A stretch of 64,000 nt of DNA from Fasciolopsis buskii. Its lineage: Eukaryota > Platyhelminthes > Trematoda > Plagiorchiida > Fasciolidae. Where the stretch lies: NCBI GenBank assembly GCA_008360955.1, contig LUCM01006147.1, positions 62,001-126,000 of the forward strand, written 5' to 3'. Made by a program: the position numbers and the translations under genes. The notes beneath the pieces were generated by a model. The model made no database searches and was not told the DNA's origin. It saw only the letters and a program-made list of their open reading frames with translations. Below are positions 27,401 to 39,400 of the stretch, one piece after another; the first letter of the stretch is position 1; the number at the start of each line of letters is the position of its first letter.

Positions 27401-30400
27401 GCGTTGAAAATCGATCATACTTATGACAATCAGATCCAAAGGTTTACCGACCACCTGAGAAAATTAAAGACTGAGTTAGTAACCGAATTTCCAAACGAGA
27501 TAGATATGATTTGTATGAAATGGCTGTACAGAACATTGTTTGTTCTGCTAGGTTTGCTCAGTCGATCGGTCATCCTAAACCCGAGCAGTTGATTTCCCTC
27601 CGTCAGGTGAGGGAGGTTAAGTCGCTCAGTAGGCGATACTGATGTCTCAAATATATTTGCTGTACTTTCGTACATCGCACGCGGGGTGGGGGGCATTTTC
27701 TCAGTTCCGTGATGAATACTGGTTCAATAGAATAGATTCCGTTCGCCTTCTCGCTCGTTCGTTTCGGTATTCCTAGCAGCAACAGAGATCTTCTAAACTA
27801 TTTCTCATAATATTTGGACACTGTGTCAAAATTACTAGGGATTATGTCAAGACTATACGGAAATGTCATTCAACTGGCTTATTGAGATCTAGGTTGCACA
27901 AGCTTGGAAAGTGATCTGCCTTACATGGGAACATTTGTTTATTCGCCATGTAAGGCGCACTAATTATCCAGACACTGCTCTACCATCTGCTAACTGATGT
28001 ATAATTGAGGAGGTTTGTGAAACAGAGATATGTTGTTACCCCAACCAGAATGCTTTTGACACAAATATGAATGATTTTAACGTACTTCCGAAGTAATGCG
28101 GGAAATGGTATAGGACCCTTTCCTTCGGATCCGTTTAAATTCGCGTCCCAACCGTTTAGTGGACACAGAGGCAAGAGAGGTGTATCACATGGACACGGTC
28201 TATGAGCGTCAGCAACTAAGATTAAATTGACCTAGAATATTATCACTGTTAAAGGACACAGGAGAAAAAGCCGTAATTTCAATTCTTCTACTGATAATTT
28301 TGTCGGTAGTTAGAATTCGGCGGAATTCACTAGAATCATGCTAATTTGGTTTGGAACTCTTCTGAACACAGCCACGACCGCCGCTGCGATATTCCAACGA
28401 AAGTGGTCCCCACGCTTGGCAAATCACAACAGCAGCTGTACCAGACCAAATAAACACGCATACACAGATTTATGGCTGCGCTAGGGAGAGGATACCATTA
28501 CTTGAGTACAACTTTAGTGGGATTAAATACCAACGGAGTGACTCATTCGTTTTTAATCGGGTTTTCGGCACCTGTGCTGACTAGGATGCAGACGGAGAAT
28601 AGTGGACTGAGGTCAATAGTTCAGCCGTATACATACACGCACATACCATCGTAATCCATTTGGCCTTCGAACGTCATAGTTGTGCTCGGATCAAGTAAGC
28701 ACCTACAAACTAACCAGTACAAGAAAAACAAAACACGAAAATCTGAGTTGTGGATGGTGGGTGACTGAACCACTGGCCAGTAAACAATTGAGACATTACG
28801 TGATTTCACGCTGCCTATCTATCGTGTATGGACAGCAAGGATGGCAACCTACCGGTAGGCCTGATAGCATCTATTTGTTTATTTTCGGGACACGCGACAA
28901 TTGCATGCATATTTATACATCCGGCAAGCAAGAAGTAGTAGCAAGACAGTCTGTCTACAGCAAGAAGAAGGCAACAGCCTCAGGCAAGAGTGAGGTGTAG
29001 GTGGGCCCACGCAAGATCAGACTGTGTTGAGGCAAATGACTCAGTTCACCGATGATTATCCCAGATGAAATGAGGCCGCTTCGGTCACCAAACTGTGCGT
29101 GTGTGTGTGTGTGTGTGTGTGTGCGTGGTAGTCTGTGTATGTTTTGCAAATCCTGCTGCTCGGTTTTTATAAGCCGCACAATAGATCATCGACCAACGGC
29201 ACTTATTTGTCTGTTTGTTCCTTAAATGAAATACCCGGGTGCACCCTGACGTCTCCTGGCTTTGGTCCCGTATTCGGTTTATTCACCATTTTTTTCTAAT
29301 CCCACTTCGCGTATTCAGGGTGGTCTCGTTATGAGCAGTTCCGCGAAGAGTATCAACGCTTCCAAACTGACAAGGAATACCGCTGCCGAGTGGCACGTTA
29401 TCACATTATGAAGAGCGATGACCGACTGAAGAATATCGATTCATTTGCCAGTCATACCATGGGACATCGAACGAATAACAAGAAAGATCAATTGTACGAA
29501 ACCACCTATTTTAAGAAAACTGCACTCGGATCAGAAGTGAGTTTTACCAGATATTTTTGCTCATCCAAATTGATTCGTTTCGCACGATGACCTTGTCCTT
29601 TTGACACCGGTCCAGATCGATTTTCATTCAATAGTGCAACACATAAACGTGTTTCAAACGAGATAGCACCGAATTCTCTTTTCGTACACTATGTGATATC
29701 TCAACACTGGCTCGCATTCCTAACAGATACGACCCATCTCGACTTCCCTCCCAATTCTGACATGCTTAATTATTGGGATTCGAGGCTGAGAGCTGGTCAC
29801 CTCAATCACGGGACAGGAAGCGCGATAAATATCGCAGAAAATGTTCACCTATAAAAGGAAGACCCGAACGATTTAGTGGATGAGAAAATTTTTTTTGTGG
29901 CGTTATGTAATTTGTGCAATTCGATCGCTCGATTTCATCATTACTAGAGACACCTAGATCAACATCAGTGTGATTTGACCTGCTCCAACCGACTAGTAGA
30001 AGAAGAACAACGATGAGGGAAATTGTCGATTGTGAGAGGGGAGGTTACCCAAAACGTTGGCGAATTATAACACATAACAATCGTGTATTTATAACATTCT
30101 AACGTTCACAATAAAGAAGTCGCATAAGCTTCACTTTGAATCGTTTTATTATGTATATATTTGTGACAGTGTAAATATGTTGCATGGAACCATCCATGCG
30201 TGCTTTTCTTCTCTCGCACACACAGTCTGCTATCTGCTATCCTTAACATGTAAACATCGGAATTTGTAAGAAACTCGACCGTCAATAATCCACCACGGAT
30301 GAAGGTTTTTCTAACTTGTGTAATAATCAAATTTATCGCTTTATTCATGGCGAAATCTGCCCATTAATTCATGATTAGAGGCCGGCCCTGACAGGACAAT

Positions 30401-33400
30401 ATCATGAAATAGCATACTGAATTCACTGTGAAACCTTAGTATAAACCATTGTGAGGTCGAGACAATCACGTGATGCATACTCGTTATTGCATCGGATCCC
30501 AGATACGTGAAATAAACAGGTAGAGTGATTGCTTGGCTCCACTCGACTACCCATCAGAAACAAGTTTGAAGACGGATGTGAACACATTGAAAACGGTTGG
30601 ATAAAGATGTTCTATTCTAAGGTACAAAATCGAAAAAATTATTGCACCCAAGGCATTGAAGGATTGCAAAAGAGGTACCTGGACGCAGAAAGCAGGCCTG
30701 GTAATTTCGACAAGCATACTTGCGCGCATAGCGTTACAGCATACCCCTCTCCTGTGGAAACGTCGGATTTTTGTGAATCTTGTTATGCACGTTCAGAGGC
30801 TCTCGAATTTCTAGTAAGGGGATATGATCATGCTGCTGTTCACAGCGTCCTATGGAGGAGAGTTAGTCTCACATATTGAGAAGGGGGAACTGGCCCTTGC
30901 ACGATTTCACGCTAGCATTCAGGCAATGTGTACTGTGTAGGTGAAGGCACTGGCATTCACTTGGTGACACCTTGGCCTGTGCACTTTGGATTGGCGGTCC
31001 ACTTCGATCGACGGTCGGGAAAACATCGTTGCCAGTTCAGATGTATACTCTTTCACAGCAGAAACATTTGAAAAACTGGTGAAATAAGAACAGCCATGTA
31101 CTCGGTTGACGAAACATGCCATGTCGACTGGATTAGTTTGAGAAGACAGATTCACAGCACCAGATTGAAAAAATCTACCTGTCCTATCGGGAAGCGGATG
31201 GCGAATGAAGACCAACAGTAGGAAAATTTGGTTACCGCGTTAATTAATAATTCCAAACACGTTGTCAGCTCATGTCCCATTGCGTGAGAATCGGTCCACA
31301 AACGTTGGTGGGATAAAATCTCTTTCATGACCGTGTAGTGCGCGGGCCGAGGTCTACGCATTCTGGCTACTAGAATTTTAAACTGAAGACCAGCCTGTAT
31401 GACCAACCGCCGGAATCACGTGACCTGGTAGAGGGGCATAGACACAACTCGTCGGTTGTACAGACTTTCAGTTTCAACTTCTCGCTACGCCTGGATATGT
31501 GGCCTGTGCAAACACGTTGTGGTCTTTTGCCCATTACAAACTGGTGAGCCCGACATGGTTCAGATCCTGTGTTTTGTGTTCCTCTGTTCTGTATATTTAC
31601 CTGTGGGTGAAACAGAAACCGGCCATAACATCACTGAGGTGTCAACCATCTTGAAAAGTTCCCCGTCTTGTGTGGTTCGTCCAGATAGAAGCAATTTTCC
31701 GCATTCATCACGTCCGTCCTCAGTCTGTGCTGCACTATCTGTGGTGCACAGCCTTCCCACCGAGGTGGCAAAGGTAGTGGGTGACTTAATTTACGAAATT
31801 CCAGTTTGGAATTCCTGTGATATTCTCAAAGACGCAATAAATAAACTGACTGCATTATCCGGGCAGCAAAGCTTCGATACGTTTTTCGCATCTCTTCAAA
31901 TACATGAAGTAACTTTTGGGACCTCACAAAATCGATGACTCACTGTTGCAACATTTGTGAATGCAGAACTTCCTTCTTTGATCGGAGAACTTCTGACATC
32001 CTTCAAGGAAGATACTTTGACAGTGGAATTAACTGAAGCCACCTGCAGAATGTTTGACGCTAATTTCAAGAACCAGAGTGCTGTCTCGGTCCTCTTCACA
32101 TCGTCTGTGGACTCCATCTCGCAATTTAATGAACAAATCGATCACTAACATTTCAGATGAATGTTATACTCAAACACATAAATCAAAAATGTTCGCCTTC
32201 GCGTCCTAGGCCATTTAGAAGATGTTCTACTGTTTCACCTAATAAGTCCTACTGTTGATATCACCGACTTTTTGGTTCCATCACTGTCAGTCTCAAATTG
32301 TGTGAGAAACGCAAAAGCCTGTCAGTAATGGCGATCACTGCCACTGGCTCTGGACCTGGTCCCCTATTACAAATTTTTGATCGGTCTAGTTTCATGAGGC
32401 TTCTAAATGATACAGATCCCTATGTTTCTTCAGGCCAACATCCTCTATGTCCTACCATCCTCACTCTACAAGCAGCCAACGGTTCCCGAATTAAGACTTA
32501 TGGCCAAAAACTACTGAAACTTGGTCTAGGTTTAGGGTTTTCGTGATTTCCGACGTTTCCAACCCAATCCACGAAATCCGCTTTCTTTCAGCTTTTGGTC
32601 TTGTGTCTGATGCGAAATACCGTGTTTTCTTAGATAGCACTACTGCTCTACAAACACACAGCATTTACGCTAACATCCCTTCTCTTGGGACTAGTCCGAT
32701 GACACACCATTTACCATATCCTTCCATTTTTAACGAATTCCCTTCAATAACTATACCCCAGACGTCCCAAATTATAGAAACAAGCTACGTTCAGCGCCAA
32801 ATTGTTATAAAATGCCACCGGTAACAGTGCGCCCCGGGAGATTTTCTGCAGCGGAACCCGAAGTTTGAACAACTGCTGAGACTGGGAATAACTTACCCAT
32901 CAAAACAGCCCATGGGCATCCCCGCAACTCATGGTCCCAAAATGCTTCCGTGACTGGCACCCGGATGGTGATTATCGAGCCTTTAACAAAATGATTGTAC
33001 CTGACCGTTACCCGGTCCCACATATTCACGACTTCTCCAACAGCCTTTAGGTCAAAAGAATTTTCGCAAAGCTCGCTCTTACCGAAGGAAATTCCCAAAA
33101 GCTGTCGTTGCAATATCATTTATCCTAAACGAATTCCTTTACATGCCTTATGGCTCGTGAAATGCACCTCAAACATTCCAGAGTTTCAAAGACCAAGTGC
33201 TTCGTGGTCTTAATTCCGTCTTCGTGTGCATTGATAATTTTCTCATTGCTAGTAAAGACAAACACGGACATCTCCAGTATCTCCGCTCCGTCTTTGAACG
33301 CTCCCAGGAATATGACTTTCCTACCACTGCCTCAAGTGCATACTTGGTGCTCCATCTATCGAATTCCTTGGGTATTACATTGACGGTGAAGATATTCTAC

Positions 33401-36400
33401 GGCTAAAGTGCTGAGTCAGTGTTTGGACTACCCAGAACCACAGTCTTTCAAGTGTCGCCGCCTTTTCTTGGTTTTTTAAACTACTGTTGCCGATTCATGT
33501 CCAATTGTTCCTGAGGTTTGCAATCTAAGAAGAAGATCGTACAAGTTCTCTTTGACTCCAGGAGCTGAAAGGATACCACGAACAGACAGGAAAACCTTTT
33601 CCAAGGTGCCCCTTCTAGTGCACATCAACAGCAACGACAAAGCCGTCCTCGTTTTGTGAAGATATTTCTCTACTGTGGCCGTCAGTGCCGAATTACAGCA
33701 AATAGTTAATAGTGCGGTGCAACTCCTATCATTTTCTCTCAGAAACTGCAATTGACACAGTCCAGACGTGAACTTATCGCAAATATACCTTACAATAAAG
33801 CACTTTAGGCGCATTCTAGAAGGCCGGACTTTTATCATCCACACTGATTATAAGCCACTAACAAATGCTCTAGCTTACAACAGTGATCGATATTCCCCAA
33901 GGGAAAGTCGACATCTCGACCACAACTACCAGTACATTACTGATATCAGGTACATAAAACGGTCTAATAATCTTGTGGTGGATGTTCTGCCCCGCCTAGG
34001 TTTGCATCAGATGTCTACGTCAGCCTCATTCAGCTTGAAAGACATCGTGAAAGCACATAAAGATGAATAAGGAACCGATTTACCACCAGTCATCATCATC
34101 ATCATCATTCTTCCTGGTGCTGAAAGATCTGCCAATTCCGGCTACAAATGATCTTATTGTTTGTGGCGTGACCAGGGGAAAACCCCGACCGTTTGTTCCT
34201 TGTTCAATGCGCCGTTCGATCTTCACACATTTACATTCCCGCGATGCTTGCTCCTATCAAACTTAGCTCCGAGAGCTATGTTTGGCCGGAATATAAACAC
34301 AGACATTCGTGTTTGAGCAAAATCTTGTATCCCAGGTCAACGAAGCAAAATCCAGCGACACATCTAGTCCTCTGCTTCCCAAATACCCACTGATAACGGT
34401 CGTTTTTATCACCTCCACCTAGACATCTTGGCTTCCTTGTCACCTGCCGATAATTACAGTTCCATGTTAATAATATCTGTTGACCCTTCCACTCGTTGGC
34501 CAGTGGCTGTCCCCATTCCTGACACATCCAGTGAGACAGTCGTCAAAGCTCTACCTGATCACTGGGTTTCTTCGTTTGATGTTCCTTCTACAATCACCAC
34601 CGATAGGGGAGCCAAATTCCAATCTAAGTTGTCCACTGATTTATTCAGCCTGCATATTCGCACGAACGCATACCCCCTTTCTTCTAATGGATAAGTAGAG
34701 CGATTTCATAGACAATTAAAGGCATTTCACAACTCAAAATCTCATGCAATCAAATGAACGTAGACCCTTCCGTTGACCCGGTTATGCATCCGGACCACTT
34801 TAAAAAGAAAACTAGTTCCTAACCTCGGATATGGATATGGTATTTGGCACACCCTTTGAAGCTACCCGATAAGTTCTTTTGTGACAGCACCGATTCAACT
34901 GACCCCTCCATATTAGTCAGTCATTGGTCGTCAAGCCTGAAAACACTTACGGCCTTGCCGACCCGTCCCACTTTTCGTCCCACTTACATTCCGAAAGATC
35001 TAACTACACGCACACACGTTTTTGATCGATGCGATTCTATGACACCCTCGTTGCATCCCGCATACTCACGCCCGTTCCGCGTTAGTTACCGGCACGACAA
35101 ATACTGTGTCATTGACAGACGTGGTCGCACAAACACTGCAAGTCATGAATGGGCAAAAGAAACATCTCTTGATTTGGACTATACTATGGGAGATTCTCCC
35201 ATGAAATCATCCGTTTCCGTACCTGATATTCTCAAGCCCCCCGGAGAATGGTGACCAGAACACCTCATGGACATTAGATCACCTACCGAGCAACATCACT
35301 CTTTTCGGTAGAAAGAATTTTAAATCCGTTTATTTGCACTCAGTCAAGTTCATCCAAACATTTACATGTATGTGGTCGATGGTCTGGAAGGGAAGAGTTA
35401 TGGGGCTTATCTAGAGGTTTACTCGCCCTGACTAGGCCATAGCCACCTTGGCCAGCCGAACGCCGGAACCACGTGACCTGGTCGACGAAGCACGTACTCG
35501 CAACTCGTCGACCGTACAGGCTTGCCTTTTTAACTTGTCATCACGCGGACATGCACGGCCTGTGCGAATACGTTGTGGTCCTCGTGTCCACTACAACCAC
35601 TTGGGTCCTGGGACTAGAATCTACGTGAAACCATGTGACATAAATTGGAATGGAAGAATATACCAGTGGGGAACTATTCAAATTTTCATATTTTATAAAA
35701 CCTAACGGCCATATCCCTTGGACAGAAGCACAAGACACTAGATTACATGCCCCATCATATTCGTACTTTATCTCATTATTCATAATGCTTTTCACCAGGT
35801 TCTTATAATCATCGTACGAATGCGCACCGCGGCATCGAAGACAGAAATCGAACAGCTTAGTGGGAGAGATTTTATTTGGGCTCTATGTATTCATCCGTCT
35901 TACCATAGCCGGAACATTTGTGACAATCAGTTGGTGTGTGCTATTAAGCGGGTAGCTGTATGTGCTCGTCAGTTTGAGTTCCACCTTTTGTCTGCAATAC
36001 TTAATCAGTTTGGCACTTCCTAGGTCCCGATAATTAAGTTCCCTACGTCATCTCTCACTTTATTTGATCCGTTCATGTGAAAGATGCTTAGATTGGAGCA
36101 TCGAAGAAATTAGTCTAACAATTCTGCGAAGAACAATTCAACCATACCTTTTCGCCATAAGTTGGTGGATTAGAAGACCCTTTGGTTTCACCACTTGTGC
36201 AAACTTTCCTTGTTCACAGGACCCGGCCACACATAAAGCAAGAATTCGTTTCGAACTGTCTTATGTTTCATCACTTCACACACGTCAAATTTTGTTCTTG
36301 TGAAATCGAAATAAAACTCACTGGCTCCCTACATTTCTGGTCCGTTCTGTTGTAGCTCCACTTTCACTATGCTCCAATTCCGAACATGAAAGCGTTCGAA

Positions 36401-39400
36401 CTCCAAGACGTCTCCGTTTACGTCACTCCGCGTATAAATGTTCCACCAGAACAGAACTTAACCGACATTCTGGCTTCAAGACCGGACACCAAGTACGTTG
36501 TATCGTGTACACTGGAACACGTTTGGAGATTCTGTGTGATAGACTAGATTTTTGTGTGTGTTTACGTATGTATGTACGTTTGATATATTGGAGAAAGATT
36601 GTATCAGCTGACTTGCTTCCAGTATCATTTTACTTCCTTTGTCTTTAGCTTGCGGGTAACTCGGTAGCAGGTGTAATGGGGACTGTTACCTAAACAGGTT
36701 CAGGAACTGCATCCTGAATCGATACAGATCACCACTCGATTTTGTCATCCGGCAGACGGGGCCGCAGGGACTCCAAATCTTGATCATTAGCACCAACTCT
36801 CATTTGATACTTTCTATTCTGCTTTTGTGCAGAAGCAACCTAGCTCACCAGCGGTCGGCTACCTGTCTCAGAAGAGCAGACGAAGAATCGTCCTCGCAGC
36901 TCGACAATTTTATTGGGTGTCCTTGTACATTACAAACCTACATTTTCTTGATATTGTTTTCAGCACTTCGTTCTTCTTTTGCCCAAGTTTCCATATCTGG
37001 CTATCGATTAGCAGCTGCCACTACGTTAACTTTGTAGGATTCAAGAAATCTCTTTTTTCATGTTTGAAATTCGAGGTCGATCTGGTGCCAAAAATGCGAA
37101 ACCGCTTTGTTTTGGTACGATGAACCATGCGAAAGTTAGGCCAGATCATGTCCGGGCGACAGGATCGGTCGACAAGCCCATTTGGGCTCAGGTGAATGAC
37201 TTACGGGCCAGAGGGCAGATACAAAATCAGTCAATCGTCCTAGTTAGCGGACTGATTGGGAGTAGTCTTGTTACGATGTGATGCGCTCAGGTGAGTCCGT
37301 TGCCAGAAACGGAGACCAAACAAGAGACAATATGCCCTATATAAGTTGTCTGAATACAACAAATAAAGCGATAGTCCTGTTGACCGATCAGAGGCCATTT
37401 GATCGTTCTCGTTTGGCCAAGCTGGATGGGATTGAACTGGAGTCAAGACCATTAATTGAAGCCACTAGAGTTAGGGATCGCAATAATCAGATCTTACAAC
37501 AGGTAGTCTGGACGTACAGACGGATTTAGTTAAGAAACAGTATCAATTAGGAGAACATAAAATACCATCTTCAAAGATTCAAGCCCTGGAACTCAGCTGG
37601 CATCAATCACAACCCGATTCCATCATGGTGGACAGTGCAACTAGGGCGATTGACAACCAGGATAAAGTAAAGCCTAACATTCTAGAGTAGGACCTGCCAC
37701 CACGGTCATATCCTCGTCAGAATGATCGCATGATTTTATGATCACGACAGAATAGACCGAAATTTCTAGTAGGAATTCAGTCCAGTTTCTACAATCTTGC
37801 TCTCATTCACCCCCGGCCCCGATGACAAATAAACAGGAAATGCACGGAATTGAAACTATCCGCACGAATTATGTCTGGGACGAAACTTTATTGAATGCCC
37901 GTAACACCATGCGTGACTGGTTGTCATAGTCAGACGACTTCTCAACCCATGGCGTTGATTCGTTGTCTCGCTTGTTGTTATTGTCGTTCGCACGTTACAT
38001 TCACTTATCTTCAAGTCAGTATTGTCGTGGCAGGTCAAAAATGGGGATTTCTTTAGCCAGAGCAGTTGACTACTAAAACCCCCGTATTCATGCCTTTTCG
38101 TATTCATCTCTTTATGTTTCATCTCTCTGCTGAATGTTTTCACTGAGATGACGGTTAGAAAAATCATCCAATATTACATTGACATTGGAACCGGGATATT
38201 ATGGCCAACTCGAATCTGGTTCACGTGAACAGGCTGACTGAATTCCCGATCAGCTGGCCTTTTGTTATGAGAGGAATTTTCACGTGAAGACTCAATTGGT
38301 GGCTGCAGTTTTTGCTTCCGTGGATAAAGAGTGAAAAAAAACAGTCCGGAACATCAGCAGTCTGTGATAATCTCTGGCGCCAGATTTGAGGAACTAAACT
38401 GGAAGTGAAGAGTTATCCTATTAACTAACCACAGTTGCACTTGGCGTTAAGCGATAAATTCGGCCAGTTGATCAAAACACCGGCAATCTGACTGATAAGG
38501 GCGAGCAAGATGTGTGTCCCGGACGCAGATGTGGTTTGTAGATCACATCACTTACTTATCAGCGTGAAATAACAGCTCGACTAAATCAAAGTCCACTTTA
38601 CTTCAGAATTATCCTACTATAATTATTATAATTATAATTAGTACCATTGGGGGTTCTGTCAAAATCATTCAGAATCATGTAGACACGTGTCCCTTTCGAA
38701 AGACCTAACAAGCCCTGGTCTGAGCGTAAATTAAAATATTGCACATAGGTAATTGGTACACCGAGTTGTACGGACGAAGAAATATGCCCGAAATAGATGC
38801 ATCTCCTTTCCGAACCGTGAGAACGAGGTTGACAGGGGTGAATAATTTCTTGAAGTTAATCGGATTAGGTTTGACATATAGTCGAATTCTATTGAAGAAT
38901 GTTATCTTGTACTGGGGTCATAAAACTGGAAAGATCTGCTTTATTTGAGATGCTCAGCCGGATAGACAGTGATCAAGTGGCTTTTCAGCCTGAGCATCAC
39001 GAGCTCAAATCCCACCGCCGATCGACTCATCCACCCTATAGTTCCGTTGAAAAAAGTAGAATACAGGAGATAGTCTCGAAAAAGGTACCATTTCACGATA
39101 AGATTCACATCTACCCATGAAATTCAACCATATCTTATCGGCAAGTACTGCCCACCAACTAGAAGGCGCATGACCGAACCCCGGGATTTGGGTATTTTGG
39201 GAATGCAATTTACTTTCTTTCTCCATTCACGTGATCTGATATTTTTTTAAACCTTTTTTGCAATCTCCCAGACTAACTAATTCAAAGACCGTTGAGGCAG
39301 GTATGAATGAGAAACATTTCCGAAAGAATGCACCGAAAAATTTGTACCTGGTCACCACTGATGACGGTTGGAAAGATCCCCGAGCGAAACCAGGCAGTGC

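Larger units (their letters stand above)
23823..29318 (+). other. FAS1 gene intron
   Basis: Holds the LTR-like sequence at 24.3-24.9 kb, the 27.9-kb hairpin and a (GT)n run. From about 25.0 to 27.9 kb I recognise nothing. Confidence 0.7.
31370..35595 (+). mobile_element. Degenerate Ty3/gypsy LTR retrotransposon, CsRn1-like
   Basis: A 4.2-kb element in the sense orientation inside a FAS1-gene intron. From 5' to 3' it shows a partial 5' LTR, a primer-binding site, gag-like sequence (about 31740-32150), protease (about 32410-32650), RT (about 32830-33400), RNase H (about 33768-34030), integrase (about 34390-34760, with the TDRGA block), an integrase C-terminus (about 34970-35190), a purine tract and a 3' LTR. 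Recognisable segments include VPDRYP then HIHDF in [12 protein letters not shown] in RNase H and [17 protein letters not shown] in integrase. The frame is broken by many stops and shifts, so it is dead. CsRn1 elements were described in the liver fluke Clonorchis. Element boundaries are approximate on the 5' side. Confidence 0.88.
29537..36355 (+). other. FAS1 gene intron with the dead LTR retrotransposon
   Basis: The CsRn1-like element fills 31.4-35.6 kb. A partial palindrome arm lies at 30.0-30.1 kb. The 116-codon open frame at 30529-30879 is not recognised. Confidence 0.75.

Noticed and set aside
30529..30879. 116-codon ORF
   Set aside because: No motif, no splice-compatible link to the FAS1 frame.
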